A DNA stretch of 59,150 bases. Source: Oscillospiraceae bacterium (GTDB taxonomy: Bacteria; Bacillota; Clostridia; Oscillospirales; Oscillospiraceae). Shown piece after piece: positions 36,189 to 45,831 of the stretch. The notes under the pieces were generated by a model. The model had not been told where the DNA came from and did not search any database. It saw only the letters and a program-made list of their open reading frames with translations. Numbering within the stretch: the first letter of the stretch is position 1; the number at the start of each line of letters is the position of its first letter. Where the stretch lies: assembly GCA_009785345.1 (NCBI GenBank), contig WQWL01000007.1, positions 1-59,150 on the forward strand. The letters are read 5' to 3'. Both the position numbers and the translations under genes were made by a program.

Positions 36189-37832
36189 TTAGATTTGCTT
36201 GATACTATCCAGTAACAAAAACCTTTGAATCTTTCCGCTTGTTGTTCTCGGAAAATTGCGCACAAAGTGAACTGCCGTAATGTGAATGCCTATCTGCTCT
36301 CTAATGATTGACCTGACTTGTTCTTCTGCGGTTATAGGGTCGAGATTTTTTCGTTCACATACAAATACATGTACATTGTCTTTGTGGCTTTCGGATAAAT
36401 TCTCACTTACAAACGCGGTTTCAACCCCCAGACTATCTAGAACCACTCTTTCTAAATCTGAGGAATAGTAGTTCTGCCCGTTCAAAATCATCATTTCTTT
36501 CATTCTGCCAATTATATAAAGATTCCCCTCTACGAACACACCGACATCGCTTGTGTTGAGGAACATATCTTTTGAGAATAGTTCCCTTGTTTTAACCTCA
36601 TCATTAATGTATCCCTTTGTTACAGATTCACCTCTAATATATATAAGTCCCACAGTACCATCTTCAAGAACATGCTCATTTTCGTCCCGGATACTGATCT
36701 CTACATTATTTACAGCTTTTCCCACAGAAACAAAGGGAACACTTTTGTCTTCAGTCGCCTCACTAAGAATAATCTTATTGCCAATATTTAATTGATTTCG
36801 TTCAAAATTCTTAAAAATAAACTTCGTATTCGCTTCAGTAAATGCAACCGCCAAACTTGCTTCAGCAAGCCCATATACCGGCAGTATCACCCCTTGCTTC
36901 AAGTGATATTTTGAAAAAATGTTTTCAAAATTTCTAACTGCCAAAACGCTTATTGGTTCAGCTCCACACATAATAAATTTTAATGAAGATAAATCCCAGT
37001 CAAACTGAACTTTATTACTTTTCATTTTGTAATGATTTATAATGTAGTTCAATGAGAAGTTAGGCATTGCGGTTAGCGTTGCCCTATATTCAGTAATAAT
37101 ATCAAATAAAACACTTGGCTTAAACAAAAAAGACATAGTATCAATCAAGGCTAAGTTACCACCGTTAAAAACAGCGTTTAAATGCGCACCAATCATCCCC
37201 ATGTCATGAGTTAACGGAAGCCACGATACACCAATATCTTGCTCATTGTTCATTCCTGTTGCCGATAGCATCGCTCTCAAATTTACCATTAAATTTTTAT
37301 GTGTGAGGATGACTCCTTTTGGACTTCCTGTAGATCCGGAAGAAAACTGTATAAATGCAATATCTTCACTATCTCGATTTAATGCTACAAGATCGTCCGC
37401 AACATGATATTTTTTATTGAAATCTAGTATAAAGAAGGACTCTATGCATTTTTTATATTCAACCATATCGCTTTCGAGTTTATCTTTGATGTCTTGATCT
37501 CCAATTACAAAGCAACTATCTAAAATATTTACAACATTTTTTAGCTTCAAGAACATCTCTTCAGACTTTGAGTAGGTCAGTGGTACTGCATTAATCCCAC
37601 CCAAAACACAAGCCCAGAAAAGATACAAAAACTCTTTGTTTTGATTTATTTGCAAGATTAAATTATCTCCACATTTAACACCAATTCGGTTGAGTTGTGC
37701 GAGTATTTGTAAAGACTCATTGTATAAATCGGCAAATGAGCAGAATTCATCATTTCGATTATTATCAATAAAGAAAATCCCCTTATCCTTCAATTCTTTT
37801 TTTTCAAGCAACAATTCTACTAATGTATCCAC
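36189..37832 (-). CDS. Fatty-acyl-AMP ligase (FAAL-like)
   Basis: A 547-residue adenylating enzyme with FAAL-type motifs: QFSSGSTGSPKGVILTH, VSWLPLTHDMGMIG, FIMCGAEPIS and YGLAEASL. FAALs activate fatty acids as acyl-AMP and load them onto ACPs instead of CoA. The C-terminal catalytic lysine is in TTSGKIQR. The GTG at 37832 is preferred over 37841, because AGTGAGGT lies 7 nt before it. Next to ACP 1 it is the likely chain-loading enzyme of the cluster. Confidence 0.85.
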   Translation of the reverse strand: MDTLVELLLEKKELKDKGIFFIDNNRNDEFCSFADLYNESLQILAQLNRIGVKCGDNLILQINQNKEFLYLFWACVLGGINAVPLTYSKSEEMFLKLKNVVNILDSCFVIGDQDIKDKLESDMVEYKKCIESFFILDFNKKYHVADDLVALNRDSEDIAFIQFSSGSTGSPKGVILTHKNLMVNLRAMLSATGMNNEQDIGVSWLPLTHDMGMIGAHLNAVFNGGNLALIDTMSFLFKPSVLFDIITEYRATLTAMPNFSLNYIINHYKMKSNKVQFDWDLSSLKFIMCGAEPISVLAVRNFENIFSKYHLKQGVILPVYGLAEASLAVAFTEANTKFIFKNFERNQLNIGNKIILSEATEDKSVPFVSVGKAVNNVEISIRDENEHVLEDGTVGLIYIRGESVTKGYINDEVKTRELFSKDMFLNTSDVGVFVEGNLYIIGRMKEMMILNGQNYYSSDLERVVLDSLGVETAFVSENLSESHKDNVHVFVCERKNLDPITAEEQVRSIIREQIGIHITAVHFVRNFPRTTSGKIQRFLLLDSIKQI

Positions 37833-37909
37833 GATGCACACCTCACTTTACTACATCAATATTGATTTTACACTCCCACAGGCTAAAAGTGGATAAGATA
37901 GCCTGGATA

Positions 37910-40237
37910 TTATTCGCCGGATTTTAAAGCCTCTACCATATTAATTTTACGAATCTGATTGCCTAGAATGAGTGTGACAACAATGGAGCATAGGGTAACA
38001 ACTCCCTGCGCAATGACAAGGCTGACGGTGTTAACACTTGGTATCCAATCAAATGTGTCAAACGCGACAATGGCAATATATTCACCCAAAAACCAAAAAC
38101 CTGCTGGTATTCCAATCGCAGTTCCAACCAGTAACGTTAATACAGTCTCTCTCAACATTAAGAGTGTAATCTCTCTACGGTAGAATCCTAACACTTTCAT
38201 AGTGGCATACTCCCGATATCTTTCTACAAAATTCAACGCACCAAGATTGTAAAGAATGACAACACTCAAAATGACCGAGGCCATTATTAGTAATGCAATA
38301 ATGGTCATGACACTTTGTGACATGATATCCATGTCATTTTTTTGATCCACAATTCTAACCTTATTTTGCACGGATTCGATATTCCGTAATAAATCATCCT
38401 CATAACTATCACCGAGCAACATTGCAGTCGGAAGGAAAGGTATCCCAAATGATTCAAAATAATCTTTTGACATAAAAGCACCCTGTGGCGCAGGTGAATA
38501 AATTATATCAACTACATCTACTGTAAATTCAATTCGAGTACCTATAATTTGAATATCCAGCTGATCCCCTCGTTCTACACCCAATGTGTTTGCGAACCTG
38601 CGATTTAATAATACACCGTCATGTGGCAACGGAATATCAAATTGATTTATATCTTGAAATCGAATAAAATCACCCTCATCAAGCACTCTTAGAAGACCAT
38701 TTCTGTGATGACTTACTGTTTCAAATCTCGCCCTTGTATCAAACAGCCATTGGTGGTCGTCAAACTGTGTTTCCAATAATGTTCTATCCTCAGGCGTCAA
38801 ATTATTAAGCAAGAGCTTGTCGACATAACTGTACTGTACGTTGAAGACGTATGCGTTAGAATAATTTATAGAGTCCCTAAAACCAAGACCTGCAATAAGA
38901 AGAACCAAACCTCCTACAATGCCGATGACACCAATAATTGCGCGTAATTTCGCACGTTTAATATCTCTAAATATCCATTGCCACTCAAAAGAAAAATCTA
39001 TAGCCAGTTCATATTTACATTCATATCTACGCCTACTTTTTTTATTTCTCTGTGGGGCTTCACCTCTCATAGTGACGGCTGGCATCTCTCTCGTTCTTTT
39101 CCATGATGCTATTAAACAAGAAAACAAACAGACAACGGTGATTAATGCCATGACCATATAAGTTGTATAAGAAACCCTAATCTCCCACACAGGCAAGGTT
39201 AATGTTACTTCCTTTACTCGAATTACTGCTGGGGATAAGATTAAACCCCCTAAAAACGCACCAAGCCACCCTCCAGCTAATGAGATAATGATACCGTATA
39301 AGCAGTAGTGCATTCTAATTCGAGTATTAGACATACCGAGAGCCTTTAGCAGCCCAATTGTCACGGTCTGATTACGTATTAATCTGCTCATGGTCGTATA
39401 CATTGTTAATAAAGCGAGTAATATGAAAACAAACGAAAACATTTGTGCCATGATTCTCATTTGACTAATTTCTTTTGCAATCTGATTTGCAGAGATCGTG
39501 TCGATTTCCAAAATGGTATCCAAATAATAACTACCAAATATATTGCCAAATTCATCAAGTGCTATATTTTGATCGTCATTAAATATGACTCTAACTTCGT
39601 TGTGTGCAACACCACCTACAAATTCAGTTGCAGCAACCTCCGAAATGAATGCATAACCATAACGTCTGTGATTCGGAACCGTCTCCGCTATAGAACCTGG
39701 ATAATAAATATATTCAGGACTAAACACCAATCCAATTACTTCAAATTCCTTACTAAAAGACTGAAATGCCAATATAATGTGAGAACCCGTTTCAATGCTG
39801 TGTTCTCTAGCAAATTCCGTATTTAACCATATACCGTTATTCGAATTATAAGCAATCTCACTTCCAGTCTGAACAATTGGTATTGCAATACGGTCATCAA
39901 TGTTTAACGTCCTTATTCTAATCATTGAGTTCTCTATTTCGTGATTGTCCAAAATAGTTGAAAAAACCATTGAGCTTGATACATCATCAACGAAATGCAA
40001 TTCCCTTATTTGTTCAATTTCTGATTCATTTATGCTCGAACTGAATATTCTAGCGTCAGCCATATTTGCAGTCTGGTAATAGTTTTGCACAACATAATCA
40101 AGTCCATTCCAAACGCCTTCCATTCCTGCATAAATTGCTACGGATAAAACTGTCATAATAAATACAGCAACAAATTGAATCCAATTTTTCATTAAGTCCC
40201 GATATGTTTTTACGACAAGGTATTTCAATGCTACCAC
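37910..40237 (-). CDS. FtsX-type ABC transporter permease
   Basis: A 775-residue membrane protein with the MacB/LolC/YtrF-type layout: an N-terminal helix, an extracytoplasmic domain, three helices (FtsX domain about 260-385), a second N-terminal-type helix and extracytoplasmic domain (about 430-640), and a final FtsX domain with three helices ending in GNQIRKINMVEALKSGE. The start overlaps the end of the ATPase gene by 7 nt. Such permeases move lipids, peptides or lipoproteins outward or transmit force. In this cluster, export of or immunity to the acyl product is the natural guess. Confidence 0.88.
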   Translation of the reverse strand: MVALKYLVVKTYRDLMKNWIQFVAVFIMTVLSVAIYAGMEGVWNGLDYVVQNYYQTANMADARIFSSSINESEIEQIRELHFVDDVSSSMVFSTILDNHEIENSMIRIRTLNIDDRIAIPIVQTGSEIAYNSNNGIWLNTEFAREHSIETGSHIILAFQSFSKEFEVIGLVFSPEYIYYPGSIAETVPNHRRYGYAFISEVAATEFVGGVAHNEVRVIFNDDQNIALDEFGNIFGSYYLDTILEIDTISANQIAKEISQMRIMAQMFSFVFILLALLTMYTTMSRLIRNQTVTIGLLKALGMSNTRIRMHYCLYGIIISLAGGWLGAFLGGLILSPAVIRVKEVTLTLPVWEIRVSYTTYMVMALITVVCLFSCLIASWKRTREMPAVTMRGEAPQRNKKSRRRYECKYELAIDFSFEWQWIFRDIKRAKLRAIIGVIGIVGGLVLLIAGLGFRDSINYSNAYVFNVQYSYVDKLLLNNLTPEDRTLLETQFDDHQWLFDTRARFETVSHHRNGLLRVLDEGDFIRFQDINQFDIPLPHDGVLLNRRFANTLGVERGDQLDIQIIGTRIEFTVDVVDIIYSPAPQGAFMSKDYFESFGIPFLPTAMLLGDSYEDDLLRNIESVQNKVRIVDQKNDMDIMSQSVMTIIALLIMASVILSVVILYNLGALNFVERYREYATMKVLGFYRREITLLMLRETVLTLLVGTAIGIPAGFWFLGEYIAIVAFDTFDWIPSVNTVSLVIAQGVVTLCSIVVTLILGNQIRKINMVEALKSGE

Positions 40238-40932
40238 TCCACATTTTCTATAAGCTCTGGCCAGACGTTGTTGGTAATCGACTCGACCTTACCATCTTTA
40301 AGCCGAACAAGGCGATCCGCTGATGATGCGATAGCAGTATTATGGGTTACTACGATAACAGCATTACCATAGTACTTTGCCATTTCTTGCAAAGTGATTA
40401 GAACATTTTTGCCAGTCGTACTATCTAAAGCTCCGGTTGGCTCATCACACAACATAATTTTAGGGTTTTTGCATATCGCTCTGGCAATTGACACCCTTTG
40501 CTGCTCTCCACCCGACATTTCCGCCGGAAAATTCCTCATCCGGTCTTTTAAACCCATGATCTCCATTATCTCTCTAGAATTGTGCGCGTTAGGGCTTAAC
40601 CGGTTGGCTAAGTCTACATTTTCAAAAGCAGTTAGATTAGGAATCAAATTATAGAATTGAAATACAAATCCGATATTTTCTCTTCTATATTTAGTCAATT
40701 GTCTTTCATTAAGTGTTTCAACACGAGAACCATCGACAATAATTTCACCTTGTGTAGGAAAATCCATTCCACCTACTAAATTTAGTAATGTTGATTTTCC
40801 AGATCCGCTCGGTCCGAGTATGACTGTAAAATCTCCCTTTTCTATTTCAAAACTCACGTTGTCAAGCGCATTGATAATAGACTTTCCACTTTTATAACTG
40901 CGGGTAATATGATTCAATTTGATAAAAGCCAT
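40231..40932 (-). CDS. ABC transporter ATPase (LolD/MacB type)
   Basis: A 233-residue ATPase. Walker A is GPSGSGKSTLL, the Q-loop lies in FVFQFYNLIPNL, the signature is MSGGEQQRVSIARA, Walker B is MLCDEPTGALD and the switch histidine is in VVTHNTAI. The LolD-type extension and the overlap with the FtsX-type permease make the pair clear. AGGAG lies 8 nt before the ATG. Confidence 0.93.
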   Translation of the reverse strand: MAFIKLNHITRSYKSGKSIINALDNVSFEIEKGDFTVILGPSGSGKSTLLNLVGGMDFPTQGEIIVDGSRVETLNERQLTKYRRENIGFVFQFYNLIPNLTAFENVDLANRLSPNAHNSREIMEIMGLKDRMRNFPAEMSGGEQQRVSIARAICKNPKIMLCDEPTGALDSTTGKNVLITLQEMAKYYGNAVIVVTHNTAIASSADRLVRLKDGKVESITNNVWPELIENVEW

Positions 40933-41011
40933 TGCAAAAACTCCTGTTCATGATTGTGCATGAAAAACACATCAACGCCTACTCACGAAGCGTAACATCG
41001 TGCATTGAGAA

Positions 41012-41239
41012 TTACATTTTATCCTTTATTAAGTCACAAATTTTAGCAATAGTACAGTGATGTTCATATTCCTCAGCAGTGAATTGGACATCAAATTCAC
41101 TTTGAATTCTGGCAGCAAAACTCATGTGCAAAACAGAATCACCACACTTCAAAAACAAATTATCGTCATCATCAATAGTTTGTTCATGAACCGTTTGATA
41201 AATTTCATTTACTTTTGCTTTTATTTCATTGTAATCCAT
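41012..41239 (-). CDS. Acyl carrier protein 2
   Basis: A 75-residue carrier with the attachment serine in CGDSVLHMSFAARIQSEF and typical helices before and after it. It differs strongly from ACP 1, which suggests separate roles such as starter and chain carrier. GAGGA lies 7 nt before the ATG. It is encoded directly downstream of the U32 pair, after a 32-bp dispersed repeat. Confidence 0.85.
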   Translation of the reverse strand: MDYNEIKAKVNEIYQTVHEQTIDDDDNLFLKCGDSVLHMSFAARIQSEFDVQFTAEEYEHHCTIAKICDLIKDKM

Positions 41240-41263
41240 ACGATTTCCTCACTTCTTGTCTTT

Positions 41264-41295
41264 ATACTAATCCTCGTTTAAAAGTGTATTAGTAT
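41264..41295 (+). repeat. 32-bp dispersed repeat, copy 2
   Basis: Same unit as 14784-14815 with two substitutions. It lies between a U32 gene and the ACP 2 gene inside the operon. Confidence 0.75.
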
Positions 41296-41297
41296 TA

Positions 41298-42146
41298 TTA
41301 GTAACGCACATCATCAATTATCAACCTAAAGTTTTCGTGATTTCCATGCGATAACTCTACAGGATTTTTTGCTAATAAAACATTAGCATAATAGTACATT
41401 TCCGGCTGCATAATTTTAGTTTCTTCTGATACTCTATCATGAACCGACATTGCCATGTCGTAATAGTGTGTAGTTCTTAAAACCGTTCGGTTACTACAGT
41501 ATTTAGAGCATCCTTGACCTTTTTCTTCGCTTTTTCCTAAAATTCTAAGGATATGACAAGCGCGTGAAATTGCGACAATGCTAACATTTTTGTTAATTAG
41601 AATACTAATTCCTGATTTCGCAATTCTTTCATAAGACGCACTGAGTGTTCGCAAGTCACTCATAATAATTTCATCAATATTATATTCTTTTAGTAAATCA
41701 AGCATATTTGTAGAGTCAAAATTATGCGTCTGAATTATATCATGATACATTTCAAACTCTTCTTCAACGATGTGATGGTACCACGGACATTCGAGATAGC
41801 TAAAAGAAATACCTAAACCTGCGGTAACTTTAACATCTGGAAAAGATTCGCGTATGAAATAAACCATCCCCCAGTCATTTAAAATTAGTTTAATGCCTGG
41901 ATATGCTTTCAAAAGGCGTGTGACTTCGATTTTAAAGCTGTCCAAATATTCCTCAAATACAACGGGAATGTTTATTTGCACCTCAAGATTGGCTTCTTGC
42001 GCACAGCGAATAAGTTCGTCTATGGGCAATTCTTCAAAAAATACAGGACAACTTTCATGCCCTAATATTATACATGCTACTTTTTCAGAACGGTCAATTA
42101 ATGCTTGCAATTCTTGCACATCATTAATTCTTTTTGCTATGTTCAT
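41298..42146 (-). CDS. U32-family protein, UbiV-like, likely Fe-S
   Basis: A 282-residue protein of the U32 peptidase-like TIM-barrel superfamily. Cysteines C33, C197, C213 and C217 give a C, C-x15-C-x3-C pattern close to that of UbiV (C39, C180, C193, C197, as I recall), which binds a 4Fe-4S cluster and helps hydroxylate the ubiquinone ring without oxygen. The start lies 8 nt after the stop of the other U32 gene, with AGGTGG in front. The chain is short, as in UbiV, with no C-terminal U32 extension. Peptidase activity is unlikely. The substrate is unknown, but ACP genes follow directly. Confidence 0.72.
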   Translation of the reverse strand: MNIAKRINDVQELQALIDRSEKVACIILGHESCPVFFEELPIDELIRCAQEANLEVQINIPVVFEEYLDSFKIEVTRLLKAYPGIKLILNDWGMVYFIRESFPDVKVTAGLGISFSYLECPWYHHIVEEEFEMYHDIIQTHNFDSTNMLDLLKEYNIDEIIMSDLRTLSASYERIAKSGISILINKNVSIVAISRACHILRILGKSEEKGQGCSKYCSNRTVLRTTHYYDMAMSVHDRVSEETKIMQPEMYYYANVLLAKNPVELSHGNHENFRLIIDDVRY

Positions 42147-42154
42147 AATCCACC

Positions 42155-43126
42155 TTATATATATGAGTTAGTTATGTCTGTTTCATGGAACTTGCATTTC
42201 TTATTTTCGCAAAAGCGTGGAACCCAATTCATTTGCCAGAATAGTGTTTCTCTTGTCAACTTTTCTTTGATTTGTTCGACGGATAGCCCCGACAAAACAC
42301 CTTCTCTAAAAAAGTGAAAAACCTTAGTGAGCTTGATTGGAATAGATTCATTTTTCGATTCGCGACCAAATATTTTCAATGTACTTACTCCTGAACTTAT
42401 TAAATCAGGCATAGAACATAATGAACAGTCTGCCGCTGCATCTAAAAATTTCTTTCCAGAATATTTTTTTCCGTCATATTGAATATCATAGAGTGCCCTG
42501 CACCCCATAGCAATGTCTTTTCTCATAGGACTATGTGCCATTAAACATCTGCCACAGTTGTTGCCTCCCCCAATAAAAGCAACTACCTCGATCTCCATAT
42601 TTGGATTTTTTTCTTTTATCCTGCTAATTTCAGAAATGGATATAGCTTGAGGCAAAACGATGCGAGACACACCTAAATGTTCTAAGAATTTCACCATTTC
42701 ACTATTCGGTGTAAATGTGTAGGAACTAGCTATAATTGGAGTAGTGATACCACGCTTTCGGATTTCTTTAACAACAGAGATATCCGATATAACCAATTTA
42801 TCAACGCCAGCGTCTATGCAATTTTTTATGTGATTAATATACCCGTCAACCAATTCTTGAGGTACATAATGAATATTTGCTGTTAGTTGTACTTCCACAC
42901 CATTTGCATGGCATAAATCGCTATGTTTCTTCAATTCTTCATAAGATCGTAGTTGAATATTGACTCCGTTTGCTTTTTTGTGACGTCTGCTGAAGGAAAG
43001 AACTTTAAAGTCTCCCGATTCGACATCGACATAGATTTCATCCGCTTTCGATTCAATTTGTTTTTTTGTCATTGTGTAGTTTCTGCTAGGAGCGACAATC
43101 TTAATTGTTTTCTTATCCATTTGCAC
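42155..43126 (-). CDS. U32-family protein, UbiU-like, likely Fe-S
   Basis: A 323-residue U32 protein. It starts with IKIVAPSRNYT and shows the U32 segments HKKANGVNIQLRSYEEL and VVAFIGGGNNCGRCLMAHS. Cysteines at 191, 194, 209, 234 and 237 can supply the four ligands of a 4Fe-4S cluster, matching in region the four ligands of UbiU. The GTG at 43126 shares its G with the stop of the desulfurase gene, and AAGGGG lies 5 nt before it; the ATG at 43120 is an alternative. With the next gene it should form a heterodimer like UbiU-UbiV. A role in RNA modification (RlhA/TrhP-like) is the main alternative, but those proteins act alone. Confidence 0.75.
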   Translation of the reverse strand: MQMDKKTIKIVAPSRNYTMTKKQIESKADEIYVDVESGDFKVLSFSRRHKKANGVNIQLRSYEELKKHSDLCHANGVEVQLTANIHYVPQELVDGYINHIKNCIDAGVDKLVISDISVVKEIRKRGITTPIIASSYTFTPNSEMVKFLEHLGVSRIVLPQAISISEISRIKEKNPNMEIEVVAFIGGGNNCGRCLMAHSPMRKDIAMGCRALYDIQYDGKKYSGKKFLDAAADCSLCSMPDLISSGVSTLKIFGRESKNESIPIKLTKVFHFFREGVLSGLSVEQIKEKLTRETLFWQMNWVPRFCENKKCKFHETDITNSYI

Positions 43127-44268
43127 TATCGCCCCTTAATTCCGTATTTGTTGTGTATGTCTCGAAAAAGCTTACACATGTACTCTACGTCACTACTTGT
43201 ATTGCCTTTACCAAAGCTCACACGAAACGAACTTCGAATCCTCTGTTCACTAAACCCCATTGCACTAAGAACATACGAAACATTTTTTTCGTTGTTAGAA
43301 CTGCACGCACTTCCCTGTGAAATTGCAATGCCCTGCTGCTGAAACAATAACGCCAATACATCTGAGCGAACACCCTCTATATAGATATTGTTGATGTGTG
43401 GAATCGTATTATATTCTGCGTTTAAATTAATAAAGGGCATTTCAGAGATACCTCGCTCTAAAGCCCTTTTTAAGTCAGTAGCGTGTTCGTAATAACGCTC
43501 TTGATTAGTCTTCAATTGTTTACAGGCTAATCCAAATCCAACAACCAGCTCGATAGCCTCTGTTCCAGATCTAAGTCCTCTCTGCTGCCCGCCGCCAACA
43601 ATTAATGGATAAAATTGGCTGACATTCTTTATATAGAGCGCACCAATTCCTTTCGGACCATACACCTTATGGGCGCTGAATGAAGCAGAATCAAATAATG
43701 CTTCAGAAAATTCAATTTTTCCAAGTCCTTGAACAAAATCACAGTGGAAATAAATATCATTTTCTTTACATATATCGGATATTTCACATATTGGTTGTAT
43801 AACTCCAGTTTCATTGTTTACAGCCATAACAAAAACTGCAAGAATATTTTTATTCACTTTAGCCTTGAAATCTTCCATGTCAAGAAGTCCATCACTTCGT
43901 ACCGCGAGCATTTCTACTTCAAACAATCCTCTTTTTTCATACATGCTTACAGTTTCCAAAACGGAAGGATGTTCTATTGGGGACACTAATATACGTCTTT
44001 TGCCGACAGTTGCACGCATGGAAACGTTAAATATAGCAGCATTGTTACTTTCTGTGGCACCGCTTGTAAACAAAACGTCACCGCTATTGCAATTTAGAAG
44101 CTGGACAATTTGTTCTTTGGCATTATCTAACAACTTTTTGCTTGATATACCCATCGCATGAAGACTTGATGCATTGCCAAAATGATTGACCATCACCTCG
44201 GTCATAGCCAATCGAACATCTTTATCAGCTTCTGTTGTTGCTGCATTATCGAAATAAATCATTCGCAT
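43126..44268 (-). CDS. Cysteine desulfurase (NifS/IscS-like)
   Basis: A class-V PLP aminotransferase-fold enzyme of 380 residues that takes sulfur from cysteine as a persulfide. MIYFDNAATTEAD is the classic N-terminus, the PLP lysine is in SFSAHKVYGPKG, and the active-site cysteine is in GSACSSNNEK on a loop resembling the NifS/IscS type. The ATG at 44268 (or 44262) is preferred over 44337, since GGAAAAGAGAG lies just before it and homologues start there. It sits between the IscU-like scaffold and the U32 genes, which suggests dedicated Fe-S cluster supply. Sulfur donation to the product itself is the alternative. Confidence 0.9.
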   Translation of the reverse strand: MRMIYFDNAATTEADKDVRLAMTEVMVNHFGNASSLHAMGISSKKLLDNAKEQIVQLLNCNSGDVLFTSGATESNNAAIFNVSMRATVGKRRILVSPIEHPSVLETVSMYEKRGLFEVEMLAVRSDGLLDMEDFKAKVNKNILAVFVMAVNNETGVIQPICEISDICKENDIYFHCDFVQGLGKIEFSEALFDSASFSAHKVYGPKGIGALYIKNVSQFYPLIVGGGQQRGLRSGTEAIELVVGFGLACKQLKTNQERYYEHATDLKRALERGISEMPFINLNAEYNTIPHINNIYIEGVRSDVLALLFQQQGIAISQGSACSSNNEKNVSYVLSAMGFSEQRIRSSFRVSFGKGNTSSDVEYMCKLFRDIHNKYGIKGR

Positions 44269-44350
44269 CATCACTCTCTTTTCCAGCAGAGGGATAAGTA
44301 TTCCATTTACAAAATAGTCGCGAGACAATGAGTGCATTTTAAAACAGGGT

Positions 44351-44707
44351 TTAGCTTAACACTCCTCTAATGTTTTCCACTAAAGCGCATACTAAATCAA
44401 TACAATGATTTTGAGATGGCTCCAACTCAGAAAATTCCTCTTTAAAATAATTATAATTTAACTCAGTCAAATCCAAAAGATATTTATTTTCAATGAATCT
44501 GCATAAAAAGCTAGTCAACGCTAAACAAGTGGCACAACCGAACACCTCAAAGCTGACTTCCTTTATCATATCATCCTCAATAACTAGATAAACGAACGCT
44601 TCATCACCGCACCCGCCGCCTACATGTTTAATTAAATGAGTAGGGGCTTCTTGTGCATACATATGAAAAGGGTTTTCAAATTCATTAATTACTTTTTCGC
44701 AATACAC
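44351..44707 (-). CDS. IscU/NifU-type Fe-S scaffold protein
   Basis: A 118-residue protein with the IscU start MYCEKVINEFENP and the three conserved cluster ligands C33 (GGCGD), C58 (FGCAT) and C102 (NHCIDL), plus D35, which is needed for cluster release. The C-terminal NifU domain is absent, as in IscU. The LVPPVK chaperone motif of standard IscU is not evident, so it may work without HscA. It begins 5 nt after the LuxE-like gene and precedes the desulfurase. Confidence 0.85.
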   Translation of the reverse strand: MYCEKVINEFENPFHMYAQEAPTHLIKHVGGGCGDEAFVYLVIEDDMIKEVSFEVFGCATCLALTSFLCRFIENKYLLDLTELNYNYFKEEFSELEPSQNHCIDLVCALVENIRGVLS

Positions 44708-44712
44708 AACCT

Positions 44713-45831
44713 CTACTCCTGGTCTTGTTCTTCGTTCATCTGCCTGTCAAGTCGAACTGCGCAACAACCTGTTTCGGATTTTGGAGCTCTCCCGATAATT
44801 CTAATTGTGTCGCTGCATCTGCCACATTCGCATTTCTTAGCTCTTTCCATAACCCCTATGTCCTCCGTCAAAATAAAAGATGGATAGGAATGAGATGAGG
44901 GGTCTAAAATTGCTACCAGACCATGTTCACCATCATTGACTTCGGTTAACGGATTTTCCATACTGCGGATTGACATATATGCCGTAGCGGGGATGTGTTT
45001 CACATTATGCTCACACTCAATAGCCAAAGTATTGCATTCAACCAGTCCGTACATATCCCTAATTTGCCCCGCGTCAACGCCCAGATATTCGCGACATTTT
45101 TCAGCCATTTCCTCACGGGATATCTGAATGCCTGTATACCTTTTCCATCCGCCTAGTGTAATGATCAAACTGTTTTTATCCAATTTTAACTTCTTGTTAT
45201 TCAGTTTTAAGTAATCAAGAAACATGTTTAACAAGAACGGGGCGCCAGCAAAATATCTTGTAAATTTACCTTCCCATTTTTCGATATCATCAATAGCACG
45301 CTGATGATCGAAACTCACCCCTCGGACAAGAAAATCATGAGCATCAAAACCGGCATTTAAAAAGTTGAGTGCCTTAATCATTCCCATCTCAGGCATTTCC
45401 TCCGGGGATGTAGAAAAGTATATTCCTACACCGTTCACGACTTTGAAAAACTCTCTGTATAATCCTCCAAGAAGTGCCAAAGCATTGTTACATGTTATAT
45501 GGTCACGTCTTGATATGCTTGGCGTTCCTGTTGTACCAGTGCTTCTCATTTCAAATTCAATTTCACTTAGTCTAACGCTTAACAATTTTGCTGAATCAGC
45601 TTGCTTAAACTGGTTTATGTCAACTAATGGAATGCGAGAAATGTCTGCAATTGATTCTACTGTCAAATCCATGGCTGCATTCAACTCACACAATTCCCGA
45701 TAATATTTATTATTATCTCTGTGGAATTGAAAAGCTTCTGCCAACAACTTAACTGTGATTTCCCTTTGTTTATCCTCATCTGCATAAAAATAGTCTGACG
45801 AACGAACTAGCTCTGAAATAATGTAATTCAT
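44713..45831 (-). CDS. LuxE-like acyl-protein synthetase / PaaK-type adenylating enzyme (first gene of cluster)
   Basis: A 372-residue ANL-superfamily enzyme without the standard C-terminal lid. FEMRSTGTTGTPS is the LuxE/PaaK phosphate loop, DMYGLVECN the A5-like motif, and TEDIGVM a substrate contact region. LuxE enzymes form acyl-AMP and hold the acyl group on a cysteine. The CECGRC cluster near the end may bind zinc, as in PaaK-like enzymes. The ATG at 45831 is preferred over 45855 and 45843, because GGGGA lies 6-7 nt before it; this is uncertain. No LuxC or LuxD reductase or transferase is nearby, so aldehyde making is not supported. Confidence 0.72.
   Translation of the reverse strand: MNYIISELVRSSDYFYADEDKQREITVKLLAEAFQFHRDNNKYYRELCELNAAMDLTVESIADISRIPLVDINQFKQADSAKLLSVRLSEIEFEMRSTGTTGTPSISRRDHITCNNALALLGGLYREFFKVVNGVGIYFSTSPEEMPEMGMIKALNFLNAGFDAHDFLVRGVSFDHQRAIDDIEKWEGKFTRYFAGAPFLLNMFLDYLKLNNKKLKLDKNSLIITLGGWKRYTGIQISREEMAEKCREYLGVDAGQIRDMYGLVECNTLAIECEHNVKHIPATAYMSIRSMENPLTEVNDGEHGLVAILDPSSHSYPSFILTEDIGVMERAKKCECGRCSDTIRIIGRAPKSETGCCAVRLDRQMNEEQDQE

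Noticed and set aside
40933-41011. Possible fifth copy of the RND hairpin before the ABC ATPase gene
   Set aside because: Only scattered words (TGCACGA, TTCATG) match and the arms do not pair.
41298-43126. Annotating the two U32 genes as peptidases or collagenases
   Set aside because: The cysteine patterns and pairing match UbiU/UbiV-type Fe-S proteins, and peptidase activity is not established for such members.
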